A stretch of DNA of 64,000 nt from an uncultured Porphyromonadaceae bacterium (GTDB lineage: Bacteria; Bacteroidota; Bacteroidia; Bacteroidales; Muribaculaceae). Each line of letters starts with the position of its first letter. Positions within the stretch are counted from its first letter, which is position 1. Below the pieces are notes generated by a model. It worked only from the letters and a program-made list of their open reading frames with translations. It was not told the DNA's origin and ran no database searches. A program made the translations under genes and the position numbers. Shown piece by piece: positions 8,451-16,835 of the stretch. The DNA lies in assembly GCA_947567425.1 (NCBI GenBank), contig CANOLV010000012.1, positions 1 through 64,000 of the forward strand. The letters are read 5' to 3'.

Positions 8451-10430
8451 TTATTTCTGGAAGTGATATACGGCGAAAGTCTTGGCGGGAAGCACCGTTG
8501 TCCAGTTCTGAGCCTGGTCAATGGCAAATTCCTTCTCTGCGGGAACTATCTTCGAGGGGTTCTCGATAGAGTTTTCGGCATCAGGATCGGCCGACGACAA
8601 GGTCTGTACACGTACTTTTGAGAGGGCTTCTTTCTTCTTCATGCCGGCGAAGTTGATTTTCAGTTCCTGATCTTCGGCTGAAGTGTTGGCCACTTTCACG
8701 ATATATTCGTTGCGGTCCTTGTCATAGACGGCACTTGCAAATAGACCGTTCTGACCTTCGGCTCCGGTCACGTTCTTCTTGTCCATGGTCAGGGGGAGCA
8801 CATTGGTGCCTTTGTTCTTGGCGTAAAGCTGCTGCACGTAGTAGCTTGCGGTCGGGAACGAAGAGAAGTTGTCAAACCAGATCATATCGGGACGCCATTG
8901 CCAACCTTCTACGTGGGCGAACAGAGGAGCGTATGTGGCCATGTGTACCACGTCGGCATTGCGTTCGAGGCCGGTCATAAATGCGGCTTCAAGAAGAGCT
9001 GCGTTGAAGTGGTTCCATTTCTTGCCTTTTCCGTGGCAGGCATATTCACCGGCAAATACTTTCGGACCCTTACGGTCGTAGTTGTCGTAGCGTGCGCCTT
9101 GTTCGAGGAACCAGCTTTCGGGACGGTAGAAGTGTTCGTCGACGAGGTCGGCTTTCAGACGTGTCATTTCAGGCCAGAGGTAGTCAAACTCCTTGCCTTC
9201 AGAGTTGGGGCCCGACGAGCCTACGATCTTGATGTCGGGGTATTTGGCGCGGATGGCCTTCAAGAATGGTTCGAGGCGTTCGGGATAGATGGGATCCCAC
9301 TGCTCGTTGCCGATACCGATCACCTTGAGGTTGAACGGAGCGGGGTGTCCCATGTCGGCGCGTACCTTGCCCCAAGTGGTCGAGGGATCGCCGTTGGCAA
9401 ATTCGATGAGGTCGAGTGCGTCCTGGATGTAAGTGTCGAGTTCGCTTGCCGGAATCTGCTGGTCTTCATCGTTCTGGTACTGGCAGATAAGTCCTACGTT
9501 GAGGATAGGCAGAGGCTCTGATCCGATCTCCTCGGAGAGAAGGAAGTATTCATAGAATCCGAGTCCGTATGACTGGTAGTAGTCGGGGAAGAAGCGGTGG
9601 GGGAATGTGTAGTGCCAGCGGTTTTCGTTTACCGGACGGTTCTCTACCGGGCCTACGGTGTTCTTCCATTGATAGCGGGTGTCGACGTCAGTACCTTCCA
9701 CGATGCATCCGCCGGGGAAGCGGAACACTCCGGGCTGAAGGTCGGCAAGGTGCTGTGCAAGGTCTTTACGCATGCCGTTTTCGTGGCCTTTCCAGGTGTC
9801 GACCGGGAACATGGATATATGTTCGAGGTCAACGGTCTTTTCAGGCTTGTTGAGGAATATGCGCAGACGGCCCTCTTTAAGGGTTTCCGACGGAGTCAGG
9901 ATTACCTGGTATTTCTTCCATTCCTTTGAGTCGACAGTGATGTCTTCTTTTGCTATCACCTGAGTCTCGCCCATTGACTTGGTGTCGACGATCTCCACGC
10001 GGAACGATGATTTGGCTCCGTCGGGAGTGCGTGCCCATACCGAGAAGCGGTATTTTTCGCCCTTTTTGACGCTTACGCCGAAGAATCCTTCATTCTCAAG
10101 ACCGGTGTGCTTGTGTCCGTGTCCGGGATCTCCGAGTCTGACGTAGTGGGGATTGCGTTCGAAAGGTCCGTCATCCTTCAGGTCTACATTACCGAAAGTG
10201 ACCCAGCCCATGAAGTTCTGGGGGAACTCAAAAGAGCGGTTTTTGATCATTTCGGCATACAGACCGCCGTCGGCGGCATAGTTGATGTCTTCAAAAAAGA
10301 TGCCGTACATGGTAGGTTGCACAGGCGCTCCTATTTTGTTGGTTTGTACCACTAATTCATTTGTGGCGGCGTTCACGCCTATGCCCGCGGCGAGGGCAAG
10401 GGCGGTGAGCAGATGTGATTTTAACTTCAT
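8451..10430 (-). CDS. GH51 alpha-L-arabinofuranosidase (long type, with CBM4-like insert)
   Basis: A 659-residue GH51 enzyme of the longer subtype that carries a carbohydrate-binding beta-sandwich (about residues 75-212) ahead of the main barrel. The signal peptide is about 1-21 (GVNA). The acid/base is Glu376 in IGIGNEQWDP and the nucleophile is Glu462 in VFAGEYACHG; FRFPGGCIVEG (about 236-246) is the family substrate-binding motif. The C-terminal sandwich (about 560-659) is typical. It should release arabinofuranose from branched or linear arabino-oligosaccharides and probably acts on different linkages from the shorter GH51 beside it. It lies 63 nt downstream of the GH43 gene on the same strand, consistent with one operon. 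Confidence 0.93.
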   Translation of the reverse strand: MKLKSHLLTALALAAGIGVNAATNELVVQTNKIGAPVQPTMYGIFFEDINYAADGGLYAEMIKNRSFEFPQNFMGWVTFGNVDLKDDGPFERNPHYVRLGDPGHGHKHTGLENEGFFGVSVKKGEKYRFSVWARTPDGAKSSFRVEIVDTKSMGETQVIAKEDITVDSKEWKKYQVILTPSETLKEGRLRIFLNKPEKTVDLEHISMFPVDTWKGHENGMRKDLAQHLADLQPGVFRFPGGCIVEGTDVDTRYQWKNTVGPVENRPVNENRWHYTFPHRFFPDYYQSYGLGFYEYFLLSEEIGSEPLPILNVGLICQYQNDEDQQIPASELDTYIQDALDLIEFANGDPSTTWGKVRADMGHPAPFNLKVIGIGNEQWDPIYPERLEPFLKAIRAKYPDIKIVGSSGPNSEGKEFDYLWPEMTRLKADLVDEHFYRPESWFLEQGARYDNYDRKGPKVFAGEYACHGKGKKWNHFNAALLEAAFMTGLERNADVVHMATYAPLFAHVEGWQWRPDMIWFDNFSSFPTASYYVQQLYAKNKGTNVLPLTMDKKNVTGAEGQNGLFASAVYDKDRNEYIVKVANTSAEDQELKINFAGMKKKEALSKVRVQTLSSADPDAENSIENPSKIVPAEKEFAIDQAQNWTTVLPAKTFAVYHFQK

Positions 10431-10493
10431 GATATAATTATAATTACTAAGTTGATTATATTCTTCGCTGTGATGTCATGGGCAATGTCGTGG

Positions 10494-12023
10494 TCAGATG
10501 GTGCGCTTGCCCCAGACTGTCCTGCCGTCGCTGTCGAGCCCGGCGAACAGTATGGTGTCGGCTTCGCGTTCCCAGTCGTGTCCTGCAAATATAACTAAAT
10601 TATTTATAACTTCACCGTCGATGGTCAGATTAAGCAGCTGATTCTCCTCGTCGAGGTCCCAATTTGCCGTTTCGGTGTCAGAGATGGAGCCGTCGTTGCA
10701 GAACGAGAGGCTTACCGACCTGTTCCAGTCGCCGTCCAGCGGGCGGGTTCCTGCCGGAACGAGCCCATTGGTGAACTCTTCGTTGGCTCGCGGCTCGCGG
10801 ATTCTGATGATTTCCCATGTGCCGGCCATGTCGTTCTTGCGGAATTGATGCTGCGGAGTGGCTGTGTAGCGTTGGGGCGAGACTACCGGCCAACCGTCAG
10901 GAGTGAAGTAGATTCTGCGCAGGTGCAGGTCCATCATGCCCGGCGATGGAGCGTAGCGGCCTTGATGGGCCATGTAGAAATGGCCGTCGGCATCGGCCAC
11001 GACTCCGCAGTGTCCGGTACCGACCCATCCCGGATGCCCGTCAAAGCGGTAGGGCGCGGTGAGGATGGGGAAGTTCTCGGTGGTGTCGCTCATTATTTTG
11101 CCGAAGAAGTCGGTGAACGGGCCTTCCGGGGTTTTGGAGCGGGCCACACGCACATTGTATGTCGATTCGAGTGGGTCGTATGTGCCGAAAAGGTAGTACA
11201 TGTCATGCTCCGGACTGTAGATTATCTCCGGCCCTTCAAGGTTGTCGGCTCCGGAAAGCCGCTGTCTGTGGGCCACGAGATGTCCTTGATCCCCGTCTTT
11301 GATGGTGAATCCGGTCGAGGGATCGAGTTCCACGCAGTATAGGCCGCCGAAGTAGGATCCGTAGTGCATCCACTGGCGTCCGTCCTTGCCGGTTATTATT
11401 GACGGGTCTATGGCGTTCATGGGCGATTCGTTGTCGGTCTTGACCACGCATCCCTGATGTGTCCACGGCCCTTCGGGGTCGGTGGCGGTGGCCATGGCTA
11501 TGACCGATGTCTTTCTTCCGAATGCCGACACGCAGTAATATAGACGGTAGGTGCCGTCGCCGGCATCGACCATGTATGGAGCCCAGACGTTGCTCGCGGC
11601 TCCGCGCATTCCGGGGTTAAGTCCGCGTACCCAATCGACTGTCTCCTGCGGGATTTCAGGTAGTGCCCAGCCTATGAACTCCCAATTGACGAGGTCCTTC
11701 GACCGGCGCATCTGCACGTTGCCGGTGTGGCGGTGGCGGCGCATGCGCTTTCTCATTTTGGCAGTGTCGACCGGCTCCTTCGGTCTGGGGAAATATATGG
11801 CATCCGTGCTATACATATAATATGTGTCGCCCACTTTGATCATGGCCGGGTCATGTACATTGTACGTTCCCCAACGGTGGGTACTGTCCATGTCGGCGAC
11901 TTCCGTGTAGTCGTCGGTCCAAGGATTCGGCGACTCCGAGGGCTTGAACCTCTCCGCCGAACAACCGGCCATTGCACTGGCCGACGCGAGGTATAGGCAT
12001 AAAGAAATGTGGTTGATTTTCAT
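10494..12023 (-). CDS. GH43 arabinanase-like surface lipoprotein
   Basis: A 509-residue GH43 enzyme with a lipoprotein signal ending AMAGC (lipid-bearing Cys21), so it is probably outer-membrane anchored. The five-bladed propeller carries the inverting catalytic set: Asp58 in YNVHDPAM, Asp206 in AIDPSII and Glu266 in LEGPEII. A C-terminal beta domain from about 395 (GTWEIIRIREP onward, ending GRTVWGKRTI) matches the extra domain seen in Bacteroidetes GH43 arabinanases. The likely reaction is endo- or exo-cleavage of alpha-1,5-arabinan at the cell surface. It is the first gene after the putative HTCS operator at 12071-12101 and is divergent from HTCS 2. Arabinan specificity is inferred from the neighbouring GH51s. 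Confidence 0.88.
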   Translation of the reverse strand: MKINHISLCLYLASASAMAGCSAERFKPSESPNPWTDDYTEVADMDSTHRWGTYNVHDPAMIKVGDTYYMYSTDAIYFPRPKEPVDTAKMRKRMRRHRHTGNVQMRRSKDLVNWEFIGWALPEIPQETVDWVRGLNPGMRGAASNVWAPYMVDAGDGTYRLYYCVSAFGRKTSVIAMATATDPEGPWTHQGCVVKTDNESPMNAIDPSIITGKDGRQWMHYGSYFGGLYCVELDPSTGFTIKDGDQGHLVAHRQRLSGADNLEGPEIIYSPEHDMYYLFGTYDPLESTYNVRVARSKTPEGPFTDFFGKIMSDTTENFPILTAPYRFDGHPGWVGTGHCGVVADADGHFYMAHQGRYAPSPGMMDLHLRRIYFTPDGWPVVSPQRYTATPQHQFRKNDMAGTWEIIRIREPRANEEFTNGLVPAGTRPLDGDWNRSVSLSFCNDGSISDTETANWDLDEENQLLNLTIDGEVINNLVIFAGHDWEREADTILFAGLDSDGRTVWGKRTI

Positions 12024-12041
12024 TATTGGGTAAATTTTGGA

Positions 12042-12105
12042 TAAATTTACGAAATAATCTATGTTCTGATGGTGGAAATTCCGTCAACTTGGGTGGACAA
12101 ATGTA
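12042..12105 (-). promoter_or_regulatory. Putative HTCS operator and promoter of the GH43-GH51-GH51 set
   Basis: On the minus strand from 12101, TTTGTCCACCCAAGTTG is followed nine bases later by CCACC (12075-12071). Exactly 21 bp after that lies TAAATTTA (12049-12042), close to the TAnnTTTG -7 box. TCCACC therefore repeats directly at a 21-bp spacing, two helical turns. The same arrangement occurs at 16638-16696. A stretch TACATTTG (12105-12098) also fits a -7 box but overlaps the operator. Confidence 0.6.
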
Positions 12106-12271
12106 AAAAACGGGGTTTGTGATGCTTTTTGGGAGAATTTTGGTATAAAAAATAAAAAGTTGCCGGATAAAATTATTAAATTTGTCGTCTGGCTGTTCCA
12201 AAGGTGAATTTGGCTTCGGCCGGACAGATAAACCGATTGTCAATCATCCATTATTGCGAAAGTGTGATGCC

Positions 12272-15200
12272 ATGAATATGAACCATGCAATTGTACCGGT
12301 AAATTTGTTAATGTGCCGAGTGTCATGCCTGATATGTGCGGTGATGCTTGCGTGGCTGTGTCCGCTTGTCGGCATGGCGGGGAGTGCTACGTTCATGGAT
12401 GAATACAATGTGAGCTTTTTGACTCACGACAAGGGATTGCCACACAATTTCGTCGACGATATATACATGGATTCCGAGGGATTTGTGTGGGTGGCGATGG
12501 CGGGAGGTGGCTTGTCGCGTTATGACGGCTACGAGTTTGTCGGATTCAATCCCAACTCCGACGTGCGCCGTTTGAAGAGCGCGTTTGTGCTTGAGGTGGC
12601 CGAGGACGGATTCAAGCGGTTGTGGGCGGCTACTGACGGAGGCGTCGACGTAATAAATGTCAATACGCTCAAGGAGGATGTTCCTGTCGATCTTTCAGGT
12701 AAGTATGAAGCTATATCCGACACGATAGTGTGGAGCGTGACAACTGCCGCGGATGGATGCGTTTGGCTCGGAACGGCTACGGGGCTGTCGCGGATTAAGT
12801 TTGACGCTGACGGGTCCATCGCCGACATATCTACATTTGACCCCCCCTATGGATTTTCTAACAGGTTGATAATTAAGGATGTACTTGGCGATGGCCATGT
12901 GTGGGCCTCGGTCGACGGAGTAATTACCGACTTTTCTGTCGACAACGGCGGGCATGTCATAGCCCGGCCTGTGTCGCAGCACCTCCGCTTCCCGGCTTCG
13001 ACTTATGTCACAGACTACGAAGTCAAGGACGGCGAGGTGTGGATATCTACCGATGCCGGACTATGGCGCTACAACAAGGCCGAGAATCATGTGAAGTCAT
13101 ATCATTATGATGAAAGCGACCCCAATTCCATATCCCAGGATTTCGTCACATCCGTGGCTGTCACCGCCGACAAGCGTCTGGTGGTCGGCAGTCTGCGCGG
13201 ACTGAACATATATAATCCTATCCAGGACAATTTTGTCCGTGTGCAGGACTGCGGAGGCGGCAGAAGAGGGCTGAGCAACAATTTCATCAACTGCATTCTT
13301 GTCGACGGCAGCAGAATCTGGCTTGGCACCGAGGCGGGAGGTATAAATCTGTTTACGCCCCGCAGGCTCGATCTGCGTTCGTTCCGGAGCCATCCGGTGG
13401 AGAGGTCGTCAATGTCGAGCCATCCGGTAAATTCCATATATCAGGATTCCGAAGGGGTGGTGTGGATCGGTACTATCGAGGGAGGCCTTTCGCGTACGGA
13501 CACCGAGTTCGGCAATTGGACTAATTTTACGTCGGAAAACTCCGGCCTGTCATACAACTCTGTGAGTGCGATAGCCGAGGATTCCCGCGGCAGACTATGG
13601 GTCGGAACGTGGGGCGGCGGACTCGACGTGGTGGAAAAGCATGGTGCTAAAATCAATATAATCAATCATATAGATAATGCGTTCGGCGGACGGCGCAGAA
13701 TGAACTATGTTGGTGCCGTGATCTACGATCCTGTCAACGACTGTATGTGGATAGGCTGTGCCAGAGGTCTTTTTTGTTGCGACCCGGCTTCTATGGAGCT
13801 GTTCGAGCCGTTTGCCGGGGCGTCGGAGCTTATGACGGGATGTGTGGCGATGGCGATCAGCCCCGACGGACATCTTTGGGTGGGCGGCAACAGCGGACTC
13901 TGCGAAGTGGATCTGCGGGGGCGTGACAACGACGGACATTTCCCTCACCGGTTTTTTCGCCATCGTATTGGCGATTCCGATAATAAGAACAGCGACAAGA
14001 TTGCGGCGTTGCATTTCGGCTCCGACGGTAGCCTTTGGATAGGCACCAACGGAAGCGGAGTATACAGGAGGACGGTCGGGGCCGACGGAAGTGAGACATT
14101 TAAGAATCTGAGCGTCATCGACGGGCTTCCCAACGATATAGTGCTCAGTATAATGGAGGATAAGTCCGGAATGATGTGGTTTGGCACCGGACACGGTCTG
14201 TCGAGCCGGCTTCCCAACGGTCAGTTTGTCAATTACGACCGTTCCGACGGACTGTTAAGCTCTCAATTTTACTGGAATGCCTACTGCCATTTGGCCGACG
14301 GCAGAATGGTGTTCGGCACCATCGACGGCATAGTTGTGGTCGGGCCGGATGCCGTCAGGCGTGAGGTCAAGGTGAGCGGTGTGAAGTTTACCAATCTTAG
14401 GATCGACCATAACGAGATGTCGGTGGACCGGGAAGTGTCGTTGCATGAGAGGAATAAGTCGTTGTATGTCGGATTTTCGGCTCTCGACTACAGTTCCGGC
14501 GGCCGGGGAAGCTATTTCTACCGGCTGAAAGGCTTTGACAAGGAGTGGATCAGGCTCGCTTCGCCCGGACACGGCGTCACATACACTAATCTGTCGGCAG
14601 GCGACTATCTGCTCCAGGTGAAGTATCTCGCACCGGGAATGACGTTTGACGAGGCGGCGGTGTCCGGACTGCCTATCGAGGTGCGTCCTTACTTCTATAA
14701 GCAGTGGTGGTTCGTGATTCTCATGCTGGGCCTCGTGTCGATATGCGTGGTGCTCATTCACCAATGGAGGGTGCGCGAACTGACGCGTCAGAAGGTGCTT
14801 CTGCAGCAGGCGGTCGACGAACGCACATCGGAAATCTCCAGGCAGAAGCGTATGCTCGAAGAACGTGCGGTAGAGCTGTCGGAGCAGAACCGCCGGCTTA
14901 AGATAAATAATGAGGAGATACTGTCGCAGAAGACGCGTCTGGCCGATATGGCGCGTCGAGTGCGCGAGCTGTCGGTCGACAGGATAAGTTTCTTCACCAA
15001 CATCACACACGAGTTCCGTACTCCGATCACGCTGATAATCGGCCCGATAGAGCGTGCGCTTAAGCTCAGCTACAATCCGCAGGTCATTGAGCAGCTGCAC
15101 TTCGCCGAGCGCAATTCCAAATATCTCCTGTCGCTGGTCAACCAGCTGATGGACTTCCGCAAGGTGGAGTCCGGCAAGATGGAGATAGTAAGGAGCCACG

Positions 15201-16552
15201 GCAATTTCCGCCAGTTTGTCAGCGATACGGTGGGTTCGTTCCGCCCGATGGCGGCCGACCGCGGCATAGACCTCAAGCTTTTGTGCCGTCTTAGCAGCGA
15301 CACGTTCAGCTACGACGAAGAGGCGCTGCGCAAGGTGCTCATCAATCTTCTCGGCAATGCCGTCAAGTTTACGCCCGACGGCGGATGTGTCAGGGTCTAT
15401 GCCGCTATAGTGCCTACTGCGAAGTGCGGTCCCGACATGTCGTTATATATAGATGTGTGCGATTCCGGCAACGGCATCGACGAAGCCGACATAGAGCGTG
15501 TGTTCGAGCGCTTCTACCAGGGCAACAGCCAGTTGAAATATCCTGTGGCCGGCACTTCCGGCAGCGGCATCGGCTTGTATCTGTGCAAGAGCATCGTGGA
15601 GATCTACGGCGGCCACATCTGGGCCAGGAACAATGCCGGCGGCCGCGGATGCTCGTTCAGGTTGCTGCTTCCGGTCGACATAGATGCCGATAGCGCCGCC
15701 TCCGAGGCCGACCTTAAGGCGCTTCCGGCGGAGACCGGGCCTGATTTGGCCGTTGCCTCCGGGGCCGTGGATGATGCCCACTCTACCACTATACTCGTGG
15801 TGGAGGACAACAGCGACATGAGGGCGTTCATCCGGTCGATACTTTCCGACCATTATTCCGTGGTCGAGGCTTCCAACGGCGAGGAGGCGCTCTCTATACT
15901 GATGAACCGGCATGTCGACTTCATAGTGAGCGACTTGATGATGCCGGTCATGGACGGACTCGAACTGTCGCGCCGCGTCAAGGAGGACTTTGCCATAAGC
16001 CACATCCCATTCCTGATGCTCACCGCCAAGACCTCCAACGAGGCGAAGCTCGAAAGCTTCCGCACGGGTGTCGACGAATATATCCAGAAGCCCTTCGACG
16101 AGGAGCTTCTGCTGGCCCGCATACGCAACATACTTGACAATAAGCAGCGTCAGAACCGCAGCTTCGGCTCCGACATGGATGTCGGCTCGCTGCGCATCAA
16201 TGAGGAGTCGCGCGACAAGAAGTTCATGGAGCAGGTGATGACCGTGGTCAAGGAGAATTACAAGAACTCCTACTTTGAAGTGGGCGACTTTGCCGAGGCG
16301 CTCGGCATAAGCCGCAGTCTGCTCAACAAGAAGCTCCAGAGCCTTGCCGGACAGTCGGCCGGACAGCTGATGCGCTCCTATAGGATGAACCTTGCCCGCG
16401 AGATGATCATACAGAACCGGCGCACGCGTGCCATGAACATATCGGAGATAGCCTACGAAGTCGGGTTCAACGACTCGAAGTATTTCACCCGGTGCTTCAC
16501 CAAGCAGTTCGGGGTGTCGCCGAGTGCATTTATGTCGGCCGATGTCGAGTAG
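12272..16552 (+). CDS. Hybrid two-component system sensor/regulator (HTCS) 2
   Basis: A 1426-residue HTCS, the probable regulator of the arabinan PUL around it. The frame extends upstream to a TTG at 12182, but ATG 12272 gives a normal signal peptide (LLMCRVSCLICAVMLAWLCP) and is preferred. Order: propeller sensor (about 45-740, repeated DSEGFVWVAMAGGGLSRY-type blades), Y_Y_Y domain (about 745-805), transmembrane helix (about 812-831), coiled coil, HisKA with His913 in ITHEFRTPITLIIGP, HATPase (GTSGSGIGLYLCK), receiver with Asp1221 in FIVSDLMMP, and AraC HTH at the C terminus (FNDSKYFTRCF). It diverges from the GH43 gene and faces the SusCD operon. The ligand is inferred to be an arabino-oligosaccharide. 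Confidence 0.94.
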   Translation: MNMNHAIVPVNLLMCRVSCLICAVMLAWLCPLVGMAGSATFMDEYNVSFLTHDKGLPHNFVDDIYMDSEGFVWVAMAGGGLSRYDGYEFVGFNPNSDVRRLKSAFVLEVAEDGFKRLWAATDGGVDVINVNTLKEDVPVDLSGKYEAISDTIVWSVTTAADGCVWLGTATGLSRIKFDADGSIADISTFDPPYGFSNRLIIKDVLGDGHVWASVDGVITDFSVDNGGHVIARPVSQHLRFPASTYVTDYEVKDGEVWISTDAGLWRYNKAENHVKSYHYDESDPNSISQDFVTSVAVTADKRLVVGSLRGLNIYNPIQDNFVRVQDCGGGRRGLSNNFINCILVDGSRIWLGTEAGGINLFTPRRLDLRSFRSHPVERSSMSSHPVNSIYQDSEGVVWIGTIEGGLSRTDTEFGNWTNFTSENSGLSYNSVSAIAEDSRGRLWVGTWGGGLDVVEKHGAKINIINHIDNAFGGRRRMNYVGAVIYDPVNDCMWIGCARGLFCCDPASMELFEPFAGASELMTGCVAMAISPDGHLWVGGNSGLCEVDLRGRDNDGHFPHRFFRHRIGDSDNKNSDKIAALHFGSDGSLWIGTNGSGVYRRTVGADGSETFKNLSVIDGLPNDIVLSIMEDKSGMMWFGTGHGLSSRLPNGQFVNYDRSDGLLSSQFYWNAYCHLADGRMVFGTIDGIVVVGPDAVRREVKVSGVKFTNLRIDHNEMSVDREVSLHERNKSLYVGFSALDYSSGGRGSYFYRLKGFDKEWIRLASPGHGVTYTNLSAGDYLLQVKYLAPGMTFDEAAVSGLPIEVRPYFYKQWWFVILMLGLVSICVVLIHQWRVRELTRQKVLLQQAVDERTSEISRQKRMLEERAVELSEQNRRLKINNEEILSQKTRLADMARRVRELSVDRISFFTNITHEFRTPITLIIGPIERALKLSYNPQVIEQLHFAERNSKYLLSLVNQLMDFRKVESGKMEIVRSHGNFRQFVSDTVGSFRPMAADRGIDLKLLCRLSSDTFSYDEEALRKVLINLLGNAVKFTPDGGCVRVYAAIVPTAKCGPDMSLYIDVCDSGNGIDEADIERVFERFYQGNSQLKYPVAGTSGSGIGLYLCKSIVEIYGGHIWARNNAGGRGCSFRLLLPVDIDADSAASEADLKALPAETGPDLAVASGAVDDAHSTTILVVEDNSDMRAFIRSILSDHYSVVEASNGEEALSILMNRHVDFIVSDLMMPVMDGLELSRRVKEDFAISHIPFLMLTAKTSNEAKLESFRTGVDEYIQKPFDEELLLARIRNILDNKQRQNRSFGSDMDVGSLRINEESRDKKFMEQVMTVVKENYKNSYFEVGDFAEALGISRSLLNKKLQSLAGQSAGQLMRSYRMNLAREMIIQNRRTRAMNISEIAYEVGFNDSKYFTRCFTKQFGVSPSAFMSADVE

Positions 16553-16637
16553 CGTACTGAATCGCAGATGTTTGCGCCGGATGTGCGCAGTCAGCGGATT
16601 TCGCGGGGTAAAGTGTTAAATATCGACGGTTTACTCG

Positions 16638-16696
16638 TTTGTCTACTCTAATTGTCCATTTATCCACCCATGAAGGTGGCAGAACCGATAACTTTG
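16638..16696 (+). promoter_or_regulatory. Putative HTCS operator and promoter of the SusCD operon
   Basis: TTTGTCTACTCTAATTG starts at 16638, CCACC at 16664, and the -7 box TAACTTTG lies at 16689-16696, 21 bp after CCACC. The order and spacings equal those at 12042-12105 on the other strand, with 13 of 17 bases shared in the first box. No TTG lies at the -33 spacing, as expected for an activator-dependent promoter. The rest of 16553-16835 holds an untranslated leader of about 130 nt and no gene. Confidence 0.65.
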
Positions 16697-16835
16697 CATA
16701 GTTTAACATAAGAACTAAATAACCTTAACCCAAAGTGGATTAACCGGACCATGATTTTATTTGCATGACCCTTTAATCAACCTTAAGAGAATTGAAATTT
16801 ATTTTTAACCTCTAAAACTTAATATCATCAGCATT

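Noticed and set aside
12182-12271. TTG start for HTCS 2 giving 30 extra residues
   Set aside because: The extension is not signal-like; ATG 12272 begins a proper signal peptide.
14255-15199. 314-residue frame antisense to HTCS 2
   Set aside because: Covers the Y_Y_Y to HisKA part of a complete sensor; Arg/His-rich shadow translation.
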